Positions 36,698 to 49,573 of a stretch of 64,000 bases of DNA are shown here, piece by piece (positions within the stretch are counted from its first letter, which is position 1; every line of letters begins with the position of its first letter). A program made the position numbers and the translations under genes. Below the pieces are notes generated by a model. The model worked only from the letters and a program-made list of their open reading frames with translations. It searched no databases and was not told where the DNA came from. The stretch comes from Diadema setosum (Eukaryota; Echinodermata; Echinoidea; Diadematoida; Diadematidae), in assembly GCF_964275005.1 (NCBI RefSeq), contig NC_092689.1:7169200-7233199 (forward strand). Direction: 5' to 3'.

Positions 36698-37349
36698 GGA
36701 GCATGCCATCAAGCGTATAGTTACACTCATAACTAATTAGCATACGACGGCTCTGACGAAACAGACGTACAATGTAATGTTAGACATCAAGTGAATGATA
36801 AGTCTTTGCCAATTTGTCTGTTCCTCTCATTAGCAAGCCATGTTAGACTAATCTGTCGGTTTTGAATAATATCTTTCTACAATAATCTCCTGCGTGATAT
36901 GTAATTGCTGGCCGATTTTAACCTCTACCAAATCAGTTTCTGTCTTCTTCTTTAAATCGCTATCGGGAAGAGAGTGTTGATTTAGAAATGATTGAAATTA
37001 TGACCATGTGAAAGACATCATGTTTGGCTTTTCGTATTATAAACTCGCTCGATTTGAGCAAACGACTTCTCTATGAAAGTTGTCAAAACCAGAGGCTGCT
37101 GGGGTTTCAAGACGAATTACTATGTATTACCTTGTATTACTTTACATGGAAATAAAATCATTTGAATTTGAATTTGAACTGTGGAAGTTTTCGTGTTGTG
37201 CATTGGAAACTTCAGGTTATAATTTCATCCTTCCAACGTTCTCAGTTGTTGTGACAAGATGATGATGACAATAATAATAATAGTAATAATTATTATTATT
37301 ATTATCATCATCATCATCATTATTGTTATTATTGTTATTATTATTATTA

Positions 37350-37380
<31 letters not shown>

Positions 37381-38085
37381 CATCATCATCATCATCATCA
37401 TTATTATGATTATTATTATCATCATCATCATCATCATAAGCAGTACGATAATGATAATCAAAAAGAGTCGATGAAAGTCATTATTTTCATTTTTTAAATA
37501 TAAAAAGGTCACGTGACGGGCACTCTTCAGATTATCATCGGTATCTTCACCATCATCTTCGCCGTCATCCCGTATTTCGTCATCCCTTACCACGTCTATC
37601 CTGGCACCGGGACTCCCGTAGCAGCGGCCGTCTTCTTTTACATTCCCACGGGGATACTCGGCGTCGTATCCAGGCACCGACAGCGATGCGTGATCATAGC
37701 GTATCTCGTCATGGCCATCTTTAGCGCCTTCTACTGCTTCGTGGTGATGGGCGTGGAAAGCTGCGCGGCTGTCTTCTATTCCTTTACGTACGATTGCTCC
37801 TTATACTACTGCTTTTGGCGACGCGAGAACTTGGGCAGCGTCTTTCACGGCCTCGACGCCTTCCTGTCCTTCGTCGAATTCGTGGTGGCGGTCGTGGCCG
37901 CGTCCTACTGTTGCCATGGTCTGGCTTGCTGCGGATGTTGCGGGCCTGCCCGTTCGACTGCCCCCGTCTCTCGTGCTGCTACGACTGCCACCGCCGCTGC
38001 TCCGACCGTGTTCTATCACACCGCCGGCATGACGTCCCAGCTACCTGCAGAGGCTCACATTGTAACGCAAGGGAAACCTGTGTAG
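35950..38085 (+). CDS. MS4A/CD20-like four-transmembrane protein
   Basis: Two coding exons, 35950-36133 and 37508-38085, join in phase 1 (g|gt gives Gly) and encode 253 residues. The start has a fair context (aatcATGG). Residues 1-60 are a Pro/Gln-rich cytosolic tail with PPPY at 9-12, a ligand for WW domains such as those of NEDD4-type ligases. Hydrophobic segments lie at about 67-90, 97-116, 122-145 and 173-196. The first begins TGTLQIIIGIF, matching the family's LG-xx-QI-xx-G motif. The loop between segments 3 and 4 has cysteines (147, 158, 163) and the end of segment 4 a Cys cluster (HGLACCGCC). The C-tail is Ala/Thr-rich. MS4A proteins act as membrane adaptors near receptors and channels. 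The assignment is to the MS4A-like superfamily, not to one orthologue. Exon 2 is far richer in GC than its flanks. Confidence 0.85.
36427..36496 (+). repeat. (TAG)n microsatellite
   Basis: About 23 trinucleotide copies, in the MS4A-like intron. Confidence 0.95.
36611..36694 (+). repeat. (TG)n followed by about 58 T
   Basis: A TG run is followed by an unbroken T tract. The open frames that cross it are artefacts. Confidence 0.95.
37259..37439 (+). repeat. ATT/ATC trinucleotide tract
   Basis: About 180 bp of mixed ATT and ATC triplets, in the MS4A-like intron shortly before exon 2. Confidence 0.95.
37508..38085 (+). CDS. MS4A-like exon 2 (all four membrane segments)
   Basis: The acceptor is tataaaaag, with a T-rich tract 15-30 bp before it. 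It encodes HVTGTLQIIIGIFTIIFAVI through VTQGKPV and stop TAG. Having all four membrane segments in one exon suggests intron loss or a retrocopy-like history, compared with vertebrate MS4A genes, which split them. Confidence 0.85.
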
Positions 38086-38307
38086 TTGAAAAAAATGACG
38101 TATTACAACGTCACTAATTGAAACGATAACTACAGTATTATGAGACAAAAATTGTTTATGCATTCGATGAAACTGGCAGTGGTGACATGCAGGAGGAGAC
38201 GTTAAAAAAGAAAGAAAGAAGATGTTACTGACCATGGGCGGGGCTTTTTCTGAACTGCGTTGTGGAAGCTCGACGCACTGAGTACATGGCAACATAGATT
38301 AACTTCC

Positions 38308-38313
38308 AATAAA
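38308..38313 (+). promoter_or_regulatory. Polyadenylation signal AATAAA of MS4A-like gene
   Basis: The first canonical AATAAA lies 223 bp after the stop codon at 38085, a normal 3' UTR length. Confidence 0.5.
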
Positions 38314-40877
38314 GTTGCGAAAGTGCTATTGATTGCTAGAAAGGAGAAACCAAGTGATATCCATATTTTACTGCTTTCATTTTGTGACATTGTTTGAAAC
38401 CTCTGGAGGGAGAAGGTCTTATGTCAAAAGCAACCAAGAACAAGAAACGATAAAGGGGAGAAGGGACAATCAACAATGACTCGAAATAACATCGATTAAA
38501 GTGATATGTTGAAAAGTTCTTTTTGTTTCTTTTATATTTCTTATCTCTCTCTTATATATATATATACATATATATATAATTTCATCCCCTTAATCTAAGA
38601 AGTCATTTTAAAATGGTCAAGGATTGTCATGAAAATATCTCCCACAAAGACAAACAATGGCAGCCAGGTCTTGGGTGATCATGATTAATGAATGCATTGT
38701 CCATTGACTTTGTGCTTTCATTTTCTTATAATTTCCGACGTAGATGTGTAGTTCTTCTAAAAAGGGATAGATCTATAGAGATAAATCATTCCTTACTCAC
38801 TATATTAAGAGAACAAAAAATCCACATTTTGACCCCTTTGATCGACTACTCCGTAATGTAAATTTTGCACAAAAGTGGATGTAAGGTCACAAAATGGATT
38901 TATTTAATTCAAACGTTCATTATGATGCATGCACTATCATGACTATATACTTTACTATTACTAGATTGGAGGTCCCTGTTTTGACAGTTGTATGTATAAA
39001 TGTGAGATGTGCTTGATTCTACACATAACCGAACCTAACAAATTATAGGATGCGACCATCGGCCTATTTTCTGGATGTTTGGGGAATATGCAAATCTTCT
39101 CGGTTCCATAGGTATAACCCTCTGTATGCCACGTTAATCTCCTGTCCACTAGTGATGTGCGTTAAGTGTGTGCACATTTGAGTTGTTGGAACAGAAAGGA
39201 TTAAGGATGGTCGAAGTGGTGTAATTCATTGATTTCATAATATGGGAGTATATCAATGCAAGAGAGTTATACATGCTCTCTGTGTCCAGACTCTGCTGAT
39301 AACAATTGGGCTAGTGTATTCTTATGTACTTACTTTGAACTATCGTATGATTGTGATTAAAATTTCAAAGCATCACGACAGAATTCGTCAAAATTTAGCT
39401 TTGCTTCTTTTCTACAAAATTCGAGTCAATCCGAGTCTGCTGTTTTTCAAATGAGGTCTCAGATTTTGTCCTAAATCTAATACTGGAAGGATTAGAACTG
39501 TTTCAGCTTAATGTGCATGTTAATGAGATCTTGGATGTATTTCGTTATTTTCGTAGTTGTTTTTTTTTTTTATGAGGCACAATCATTCTTTGGATAAACG
39601 ACTCAGGAGATGTCCCTTATAAAAATCTGTTTGGTACCCATGAAATAAAGTTAATCATTGCGATTCTTGTATCCATTTGAGTCAGTATTTATCATTACAA
39701 TGAATTTGGATGTATTAACAGTGACAGTGCCTAATTGCAATTGATATGCAGAATTTTTGCAATGCGGTAAACCCATCGTACAAGTCTCAGATCTTCTAGC
39801 TGATTTTGAACTGATTTTCGATTCGTTTTGTTTTGAATCTTATGTTGAGATAATTTACAGACGAACCCAGAATATTGCGAGTTCTTATATAATATGATAT
39901 TCAATGAAATCGTAACGTCTTATATGGACAATGATCAATAAGCATTATTTGTTAAAGCGACTTATGGTGATATGCCTTATCTTTCAGTTGCAGAATATGT
40001 TTTACACGCAGAAGGGATTGATTTTTATTGAGATATTTCCAGCTAACGTATATACGCTCTATATAGTTGCCTTACCTTTGATGTACTTTTTTTTGTCACT
40101 GTCGCCCCGTTAATCATCACTTTGATGTGATCTGCGTATGATTTGTTTGTGAGATGTGTATGTGAGCACCTGAGTAAATGTGTGTGTGTGTGTGTGTGCG
40201 TGTGTGTGTTTCTAAGAATAGTCACATGTATTTTGACGATGCGTCTACTGGGCGGGGAGGGTGAGACAGATTGAAAAAAAAAAACAACTGCGACCTGATT
40301 CTATTGACTGGGGAAGATTAGGAAAGATATGTGGAAAGATTCAGTACCAATTTGACTGGAGGAAAGAATGAATCGGAAATAAGGTTTTTCTACTCACGAG
40401 GGTGGGAAGAAGAACTGGTAGTCCTCTCAACACACCAGCACGATATAACTCAATATATTCTGTGGCATTTTAAAAGTACGAACCATGCAAACGCTAACAG
40501 AATGCACGCAGACACGTATAATCTCTAATGACATATTTAATTTTTTTTTGTGTGTTTTTGTGAAGAGGTAGACGATCTCGGTGAGCTCTAAGACGATAGG
40601 GATACAAATTTAATTGTACCCCCTATCATCTTTGTACCCCTATCATCTATTATCTTTTAATGATAATTTATTTCTTTCCTCTTGCCATACATTTACAATA
40701 CAAGAAGTACATACATGTACATACAATACATTGTTATTTATCTGGATCAAGTGCCGTATACATTCATCACTGTATTTTATTCGGCATTGTCAAGATCTAG
40801 AGTACCTGCATACATATTACTTATAACACATGTATAAAATGTACTGTACTCATCTCCATTATCTCGATCCGGAGTAC

Positions 40878-41356
40878 CTATAGGGCTCACACCCGTAAAT
40901 ACAATGGAATGTCCCAGACCCCTTCACAAATTCGTACCAAAGATACCAAAATAAATGAAGAAAAAAAAATAATTAAAAATCAATGACGTAGTTTGGCAAA
41001 AAACTGAATAGCTGTAGATATTGAGTATGAATTCCTCTACAAATTGCATTTTGGTTGGAAGACGAAAGCTTTTCTGGTGGAATTTGAGGGGACTATATTT
41101 CATTGGGTACGTGTACGGAAAATGGGTGATTTTTTGAGTGACAAGAACTCGTAGTCTGGCTTTGCGGACCCCTGGACAGAATTTGGACTGAAGAATCCAT
41201 CCTGAAAATTTGATGGATGAAAGGGTATATCTAGTTTATCCAGGTTAGTGAAGCTGAAACACCTCATTTCTCCCAGCTATTTTACAGAATTTTTTGAAAT
41301 TTGATTTTTAACACACATCCCTATGGGGAAATATTCATGGGTGTGATGAGCCCTAT
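40878..41356. mobile_element. TIR element CTATAGGGCTCA (479 bp)
   Basis: The left end ctatagggctcacacccgta and the right end tgggtgtgatgagccctatag are inverted repeats with a 2-base indel. Inner sequence is AT-rich and non-coding. Confidence 0.6.
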
Positions 41357-42544
41357 AGAGGATGCATGCAATGCACACAAGTCTATGGGAAGTATTCATC
41401 CCACACAAACTCTGCTGGTTTATGTTGATCTATTGTGTCAGATCTCTTCCTCCCTCCCCCTTCTCCTTCCTACCCCCCACCACTCTCCTCTACCCCCCCC
41501 CCCCCAACTCTGTTTGGCTAAAATTTGTTTTCTTATTATGTTGTTGTGGTACCAGATCTTTGTACATAGCAGTCATCAGTATCACACAACTTTGAATGAC
41601 TGTGTTATTTTAATGTATTTCTTTGTTTAGCTACCACTGAAACAGGTCAAAATTCATAAAGTTAGTCTGTTTGACAAAACAAAGTCTTTTCAAGTATTTT
41701 GTAGGCAATAATGTGATGATGACACCCCCATAATAAAAGATTACTGCCTGCATTTAGGCATTCATCATATGAAGAACTGATCAACACTACATTTTTATTA
41801 AAAAAAAAACCCTCAAAGGGCATGAGTTTCAAAAGTGTCCCTTTTGAGAAGCTTTATAACCCTTGAATGTGTAATTTGCCATATGATGTAGGGGCAAATA
41901 TCATCAGAAACACATTTATGATGTTTAAAAGTCAAATGAGAAATATGACCTCCACTAAAATAACTCTTTATCAATTACTATCAGAGCGCCATCTATAGGC
42001 TGTATGGCATAGCGCGAAGGGCATCACAGAGACACTGAGGACCCCTTACTCACCCCCTCCCCCTCCCCCTCCGATCCCCTGATCCAACTCTCCGAAAACG
42101 CATCAACAAACTAAAACATGCCAGTCCGGCCGTGAAATATTTACATTTTGCATTTTATACAGACATGTAACATAATAATCATTTTCAAAATACCATGCCA
42201 GTTCCGATGGCTATATTCCAGACTGATGCGCTAATCACACTCGCAGTGTTTTGCTTCTCTTTGTTTCTCTCTTTTACCTCTAGCTTGCATTTTCTGTTTT
42301 TACGTCGGTGTGTCCATTGTATTTGTGTGTGGATTTTAGATCAGTGATGGGTGGGTGGGAGTAGGGTAGGCGTTTCTACATTTTATGGGTTCAACTGAGC
42401 TTAGCATGGGTAACTTTGACCAGGGAGGTGGAAGAAAGTGCTTCCACCTCCTGCTTTGACAGTGCGCGTGCGTACGCCTAGAAAGTTTTTTGTTTTTGTT
42501 TTGTTTTTGTCTTTTTTTCCGTCTAATGCTCGGCACCTGTTCAG

Positions 42545-42782
42545 TGACCCGTGACGCCTTGTGCCTCCATACTCATGCGAGGGTGCCTTCATGGTGTTAG
42601 ACGTGAAAAAAGGATACCCAAGCCTAAGGAATGCAGAGTTTGAATGCCGCTCAAGAGTTCATGACAGTAATACAGAATCTAGGAGCAGTACCTTTAGCGA
42701 TGCTGTGTCCTACGGAGTAATGACTCTGATGACGACAAACAGCGAAAGACTGGAAGATGACCTGTTTATATGGCGTTGTCAG
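42545..42782 (+). other. Candidate 5' exon with strong donor
   Basis: A pyrimidine-rich acceptor (cacctgttcag) and a consensus donor (cag|gtaagt) bracket 238 bp. One frame is open from MVLDVKKGYPSLRNAEF to FIWRCQ, 64 residues ending in phase 0. That phase cannot join the INSC exon at 59482. If it is spliced to INSC it is either 5' UTR, or uses a short second frame (MTCLYGVV) that does join in phase. The start may also be a transcription start rather than a splice site. CpG-rich sequence at 42885-42960 follows. Confidence 0.35.
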
Positions 42783-43626
42783 GTAAGTTGTCGATCTATC
42801 TTCATATAATGTGTGCTGTGATTTCTTGGCACAAAATAATGCGAGCCATGCAATAGTAGTAGTTTTGTTCAATTGTTGAACATCCTCCGCATGACCGCCG
42901 GCGCGGCGCATGTAGGTCACAAAGCCCGAAAGAGCGGCGGGCGTCCCGGGGAAACTTTCAGGCCATCGTATACATCTGGTCGGCCTGCCTACCACTGGGG
43001 TGGGAAATTCTGCTTGCTGGTCACCATGCACACCTCATGTTTGTTTGGTTTCACCTGTTCAGAGATCACTTCCCTGGTTTCACACGTGTTTGTTGCTGTG
43101 GTGGCGTAGGAACCGGTAGATATATGACACAGACTTTGGCATTTATTTATGAGTAGTTTGGTATCTTGCAAAGTTCTGCTCTGAATTTGAATGAAAGCTC
43201 TAGGTAAATTTATATTCATCAAATGCCATTTTATGTCTATCAACCATTTTACTAGTTTCTTTGTTAAAAAGCCCTGAACTGTTGATTGATTGATATAATG
43301 ATATATAGGAGAGAATTAATTAAAGAAAAGAAAAACAAATGGAATACATGATTAATCAAAAGTAACAGATCCATAGCCCGGCTGGATTTTTATTGTCAAA
43401 TTTAATGTAAACAAATGAATACAAGCTATTACTACATATAATAAGAATCAGTTTCTCAAATAACATGATGTTCTATGGCCACGTACAAGAAAAAAAATGT
43501 CCAAATAATTTAGTGTTCAAAGGAGTATCGGCCTACTGCTGGTAACTATAGAATAAGCAGCTTGTTTGCTTTTCATTCCTAGCTGTGACATCAAAGCTAG
43601 AGGTATAGGCACCTAAGCAGCAAATG

Positions 43627-44019
43627 TTAAAGGGATGTTACAGACAGTATTGGTGGAGATGAGAATTGGGCTTTTAACTTTTTGCGAGATACCAAGAAAA
43701 CACTTATGAAATAGTACAGAGCATACCATTTTAAGAGGAATTCAAAGTTTATTTGATGAAAATCGGGTTTGGAATGACTGAAACTTCCAAAATCAAAGTA
43801 AAACAAAGCGATTGTAATAAAGTGTGGGTCCCACACTTATTAGAATCGCTCTGTTTTGGGATATCTCAGCCGTTCAAAATCAATTTTCATCAAATAAACG
43901 TTGAATTCCTCATGGAATAACATGCTCTTTCATATTTCATAAAAGGTTTCTCATTATCTCACCAAAAAATGTTAGAAACCTGAAATTAGGTCTCAACCAA
44001 AACTAAACGATCCCTTTAA
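43627..44019. mobile_element. TTAA-flanked fold-back MITE (393 bp)
   Basis: TTAAAGGGAT starts it and ATCCCTTTAA ends it, with TTAA at 43627-43630 and 44016-44019. The arms are complementary well inward: the tttatttgatgaaaatcg word near 43750 is mirrored as caattttcatcaaataaac near 43883. Confidence 0.8.
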
Positions 44020-46165
44020 GTGTGATTTAAACAGAGGCTTGCTTTGTGGTATCATGCAGAGAATGTAAACTTCCATGTACGGTAGGTGGGATTTTGATCG
44101 AGGCTTTTCCAGTGTGTGTTGTATATTGCTCAAATTTCTCAGACTTGAGAAATATCTTTGTTGCTGTTTGTCATATTACTGAATTTAATTTTCAATTACT
44201 GATTTCTACGTCTATGTTACTCTAAAGCTGATAACTTTGTTTTTTGAAAAGAAAACAAGGCAAAGCTCTTCTCACAAACTCTGTGGGCCTACATTTTTGC
44301 AGAGATTGCATGTTGACCATCTAATTAAATCGAATCACAAAAATATATCACAATATACACTGATATTGTGCTCTGTTTGTAAAAATCTCAAATAAAATGT
44401 AACACTTAAAATTGCAAATTATATTGATTATGTAGCTTGCAATAAAGATCATTTTACTGATGCAAATACTGATATAGGCCCAAGTGTACTTAACTTGAGT
44501 TACAAATTTGTACTTTGAATGGTCAGGTGCAGAATTAAATCAGTCCGGAGCAAGAGAAGTGTTTTGAGAACTTTTACTATAAGACTCAGTGTGGAAGGGT
44601 AAGAAGAACAACAAAAGGGGAAGGGGAGAAATAACAAGATAAGGGAGTGAGAAGATGAAGGAGGCAATAATCTGTCGACCCTAAGTGGAGGGGAGACGAG
44701 AAGAAACCTTAGGACAGCGGGAGGTTTGAACGGTGTCTTGCTTCACTGCTACACACAGGCAAAATGCAGGCAGGAGGCTGTATAGTGTGCGTTAAAGGTT
44801 CCAGTCACTTTCAGATTCAGCAAAATGAACTGTGTGCGTGTCTATAGGTGATATGACTGCCTCCAGTTTTGGTGGTGTTGATGGCTATAGTTTTAGTACT
44901 GCAGTGATACCTTATAGTGAAAAGTTGTGTCTCCTGATGATATATGAGGGTGATACCATTATCCAGACTTATCATAAAATAGCTAGGCATGAATTGTAAT
45001 GTGTGAAACAAAAGGTTTTGCCCATGACAGCTTCTGCTTTCTTTACGAATCACCTTGAAAGCTGTTCATGTGCGCCTGTTTTCCCTTGAAACTGAGCTAG
45101 CTCATTAACTAAATCATGTATAATCATATAATACAGTACCTTCTATGATGGGATAAGACTTCAGTTTAGGCTGGCACTTCTTGGTGTATGGAAATTTTTT
45201 GAATGACTTTAAATGTGGGATCTTGGCCATTTTCATTTCTTCATGATAGAATTGTGGGATTCAGGGCCTACTTTAATACTCATCATTGCAATAGTGATAT
45301 TTATTGGTCTTTTTAGTTGTTGGTTATTCTCTAAAAAGTATGAAGTTGAATTCTGCTATGTATGCAGAGACTATAAACCTGGGTTTTTTTGTTTTTGATA
45401 AAATCATCTTCTTGGTTCTTGTGTGGGATGCGACTTTATTGATGAAGTAGGGAGAAGTGAGGCAGTATCACTCGCCTCCTTGGGAGAAGGTTCTTGAATA
45501 ATTAAATAATGTACTTTGGTGCTGTTTGTATTTGACATACCTTAAGAAATATTTCTGATCCTTCAGTTCTTGGCGAAGATAGCTGCTCAATTGGATTTAC
45601 CTGTCCACTTACATTTTTGTAGTGTGGTAGCTTGCATCATGCACAAAGATTTCTGACTGGACTTTCTCCGCTTCAGAGAGTTGGTAAGACCAGCTATACA
45701 AAGGGTGACAAGCAGTCTATTGTTTAGGTCTTTGGCTGTCTAGCACTTGAGTTACACGCTATTGTTAGCTTTAACACCGGCAGTCTTTGTGTGGGAGAGG
45801 ATACTGAGATATTTTGCTGAGTTAGCTGGGTGGAAGCCATATCCAGGTGATGCGTTGAGTTTTCTTAACTGCAAATCTGCAAAGGGATCGAATGTAGTTT
45901 GAAGTGCCTCCGAAATCACCAGCATCCAAGAGGCTGTTCTTGGTTTTTGAAGCAGCACAATTAAAAACAATTCCAGGATGAAACATTGATATCCTTGGAA
46001 ACATGTTTCTATCTAATTCTATGTCTTTCTCCTCTTCCAGAGTACAATGTATGGTAAAATTGTCTTGCAGAAAGTGAAAATATGGCCTATAACTTTGTGT
46101 CATCTAACCACCTATAGCTCCCATTATTTTGCACTATAATTATTACAGGCAGCAAGTCTGCTTCT

Positions 46166-46257
46166 TTAACCCAGAGGACGGGCTGATTTTGCTGCAACAC
46201 TCATTTCCCATAGATATATGCCCAAGTGCACGTGGGACTAGTCTTCAAGGGGTTTAA
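46166..46257. mobile_element. 93-bp TTAA-family MITE, copy 4
   Basis: TTAA lies at both ends (46166-46169, 46254-46257). The family words acgggctgattttgctgcaac, catttcccatag and gactagtcttcaa are in order. Confidence 0.75.
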
Positions 46258-48666
46258 AAAATCATCTTGGCATGTAACAAGAAATGCACTCATACTTTTC
46301 ACCACAAGGGTTATGACTAGATGATTTTGTATCGATAAAGCATACAGCTGTGCTATATCCAGGATGGTCTTTCATGAATTCCAGTGCTCAAGGCTCAAAT
46401 TGCTTGATAGATTGTAAGAATTGTCAATTAAATCTCATTTTGATGAGAATTCTATGACAGGCCGTTGTTCGTCAGTGTGGGAAGAGGAGTACGACCAGGG
46501 AGATTAATGGGATGTTCAATGCCTGCACCCTTGCTTTGATAGAGATGTCTTTAATCTGTGATTAAGGGCTTTAATAATAGCACAAAGGGCCCACTTGAAT
46601 AGAATTTTATGTGTATCGCTGCAGGGGTGCATGATTATGCCCCTGGGCATAAAGCAGTGTAATAGAATGATTCAACAATGGGGTGGGGGGGGGGGGGGGA
46701 TGGGGAGGCAAGCTGTGTTACATGACAGATGAAATGTCAGAAAGAAGAATATAAGAATGTGCAGTATTTATGCTGCTGTTTCACACAGTTTAGATAATTG
46801 AACACATGTATGCAAACTACCTGTACAAAAGTTCTGCGTGAGACACAGAATATATGCTACATGTATGTGCACTTTTATCAGATGTTGATTGCAACATTTT
46901 AGCTAAAAGTGAATTCAAAATACAAGAAAACAGTCTATTTTCCATGGGGAAAAATATACTGGCTGGTATCTGATGCACTAACAGTACAATATGAACTTTT
47001 TTTAGCTTAAGATGTGATTTCACTTGGAGGTAAAATATCTACATGTACATAATATTGTTTCACAGAAATTCATAGACTGTGCTATAAGATACTAAATTGC
47101 TTCAATTTTTTTTCCAATGCTGCCTATTTTATTGTGCATCATGTGATGAAAAATAAAATTCATGCAATTCAAATTTTTAAATCCTTCTTTGAGGTATAAT
47201 CCCTGACAGTAAAAATGTCTGTAAATTTGAGATAGATATCTTTACAATGAACGCTTAGAACATAGTAGTATGCCCTTGAAGTAAATGAAATTTCATTATT
47301 TGAGATGCTCATATTGCAGCCTTTTAAGGCTGAAAAAAAAAATACCCCCCCCCCAAAAAAAACCCAAATAAAAAAGACCCACAAAAAACAAAAAAAAATC
47401 TCCAGCCCTGAAGTCATTGACTTTGTTTCCATATGTTTGTTTGTTTGTTTGTTTGGTTTTGAAGTTCCTATGCCCCTTTTCTTTTCTTCTAGCTGCAAGA
47501 AAATCATTCTGAATCTTGACTTTCATCTCATACTACAATTATATGCTTCTCTGAGGCAATAGCATGCACACGGTCATGTTTGCCCTTAAATGCACATTTG
47601 AAGGTGGTTGTTTACTAGCCTTAGCTGATATTCTATCCTGTCATTGCAAATGAAGCCAGCATGTTTATCAGCAGGTACACCCACTTTGTTACCAACTTCT
47701 TGCAATTCCTTCAATGGATATCCTTCAGGTTGACCATGCATTTAATCCTGTCCTCTAAATAAAGTTTTTAAATACCAACAAATTACAGCTGAAAATTACT
47801 TTTAATACTTGTACTTAATTTAGTACTTGTACTTAATTGTTCAAAAGTGATTGCAACTCGCCCTGGATACCCTTATTGATTGTTATATGGTCCACTCCCA
47901 GCTCGTTGTCGTTACTAGTAAAACTGACTAACATCTGCAAAGGGCAGTGATTAACAAGTATTTTGAAAGGCAGAACACAAGATGCTCAACTAGATTTGAA
48001 ACTAGTTTTGCAGTTGGATTAAAAGAATGTGATTTGGGGAATTGTTGGAATGCTTGGAATTTGACATTCAGTCTTTGGCTTTCCAGGTAAAAATGTGGAT
48101 AGAAGAAGGGAAAAAATAATTTATGTAGGCTAAGATCATGGTAATTTCCCATAAGGACCCAGCATTAAGCTGTATGAATTCCTTTCCTTCTACTAAGTAC
48201 TTACAGTGTATGTGCATGTTTTGTTACTTGGGACCTAGTTTTGCATACCAGTATACACCATTTATTGCTATATCAGGAAAGCCTGTCTGCCTTAGAAACT
48301 GGCAACCACATTAATAAAGTACAAAATATTCTTACAGTAAGCAGATACATGTAAGTGAACAGCACCTATTATGCTACTGATCTAATTGTGTGAAAGGTAT
48401 CATCATTAGTACTTTGCATGAAAAAGGTGGTGAATTCCTGAAATTGTCGACTACAAAGTGTTGTTTCATGTCAAGGTGAATGGCAGTTGTTTGCTAATAA
48501 TGTAGTTAGCAGGAGATTTTTCGAGGGATTATACAGTGAGCTCAGCACATGCTGGTATATATGTAGTGTGAATGAATAGTTTGAAAGCCCATAGAGTCAG
48601 ATGTTCTTTTGTCATCATTGATGCTTTTGATAGAAGTGATCATTTGCGCATACCAACATATACCAA

Positions 48667-48834
48667 CAGGGGCGGATCCAGGAATTCCATAAAGGGGAGG
48701 TGCCTTTACAGAATTAAAGGGGGGGGGGGGGTGCATGTGTCTCCCATTTTTTTCTTTTTATTTCTTTTGTTTAAAAAGAAATAAAGAGGGGGTGCTCACC
48801 CGGTGCCCCCCCCCCCCCCCTGGATCCACCGCTG
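48667..48834. mobile_element. GGGGCGGATCCAGG MITE, copy 2
   Basis: The ends CAGGGGCGGATCCAGG and CTGGATCCACCGCTG are inverted repeats. The word tacca flanks both sides, and the inner ttctttttatttcttttg is shared with copy 1. Confidence 0.75.
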
Positions 48835-49196
48835 TACCAGTATCTTTTTTTACAGTTGTTTGTCTGTGGGCAGCCACCCATGAGGAGCATGTTTAAATGC
48901 ATTAAAGGGTCAAACATACACTCAAATTACATCTTATGTCCACCACATCTGCTAAGCAGAGTCCTGTTTACACAGACTTCAGAATTTGAAGCCTGTGTTA
49001 TAGGTACATAGCCTGCATGTTTTTTTTGTTTTTTTTTACCAGATGGCTATACATTTGGACCTGCAGATTGAGGTTGGTGCTGTGTTTCACTTTTCCTGAA
49101 AAGACTGGATTGAATTGAATGGACTTGCTGAGACTCCATCTCTGACGACTATTTACTCTGTGTTGAAAGGATTGATGTCCACATTCAGTGTGATAT

Positions 49197-49449
49197 ATAT
49201 CGTCGCTGGGGTGACAAAACCTCGTATCTCAAAAATGTCAAATGTTCAGGAGAGCAAAAAAACATGGCGGCCAAAGCGCTATAGTGAATGGGAAAGCCTT
49301 TCCTTTGACATGTCATGGTGACTTCATTTTTGAAGTAAGACAGTTTGGATTTGGTCAAGACATCACTTGATTCATTATTTGACCATTAAGCTAAAAAAAA
49401 AAAAATGACATTTTTGACATACGAGGTCTTGTCACCCCAGCGACGATAT
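49197..49449. mobile_element. TA-flanked MITE with TATCGTCGCTGGGG ends
   Basis: Inverted ends of about 40 bp begin ATCGTCGCTGGGGTGACAA and close in the complementary CACCCCAGCGACGAT. TA lies at both borders, as in the Tc1/mariner superfamily. Confidence 0.8.
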
Positions 49450-49480
49450 ACAAATATGAGAATCATCTGTTTGTGTTGAA

Positions 49481-49573
49481 TTAACCCATTGAGCACGGGC
49501 TGATTTTGCTTTAGTGCGCATTTCCCATAGACACCTGCCTGAGTATACCCAGGACTAGTCTTCAATGAGTTAA
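49481..49573. mobile_element. 93-bp TTAA-family MITE, copy 5
   Basis: TTAACCCATTGAGCACGGGC starts it and caatgagttaa ends it, with TTAA at 49481-49484 and 49570-49573. It lies 32 bp after the TA-flanked MITE. Confidence 0.8.

Larger units (their letters stand above)
38086..42543. other. Gene-free spacer 3' of the MS4A-like gene
   Basis: No exon was recognised. It holds the MS4A-like 3' UTR, a short TA tract (38556-38579), a TG tract (40181-40210), the inverted-repeat element at 40878-41356 and a CCCCCT tract (42053-42072). Confidence 0.6.

Noticed and set aside
36341-36740. Open frames of poly-Tyr, poly-Phe and Ile/Met runs
   Set aside because: They come from TAG, poly-T and ATT/ATC microsatellites in the MS4A-like intron.
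37225-37677. 150-codon minus-strand frame
   Set aside because: Half is a trinucleotide repeat and the rest is the antisense of the MS4A-like exon.
42651-43031. 126-codon minus-strand frame over the CpG-rich patch
   Set aside because: It seems to be the chance openness of GC-rich sequence. No family resemblance was found and the plus strand has the better splice sites.
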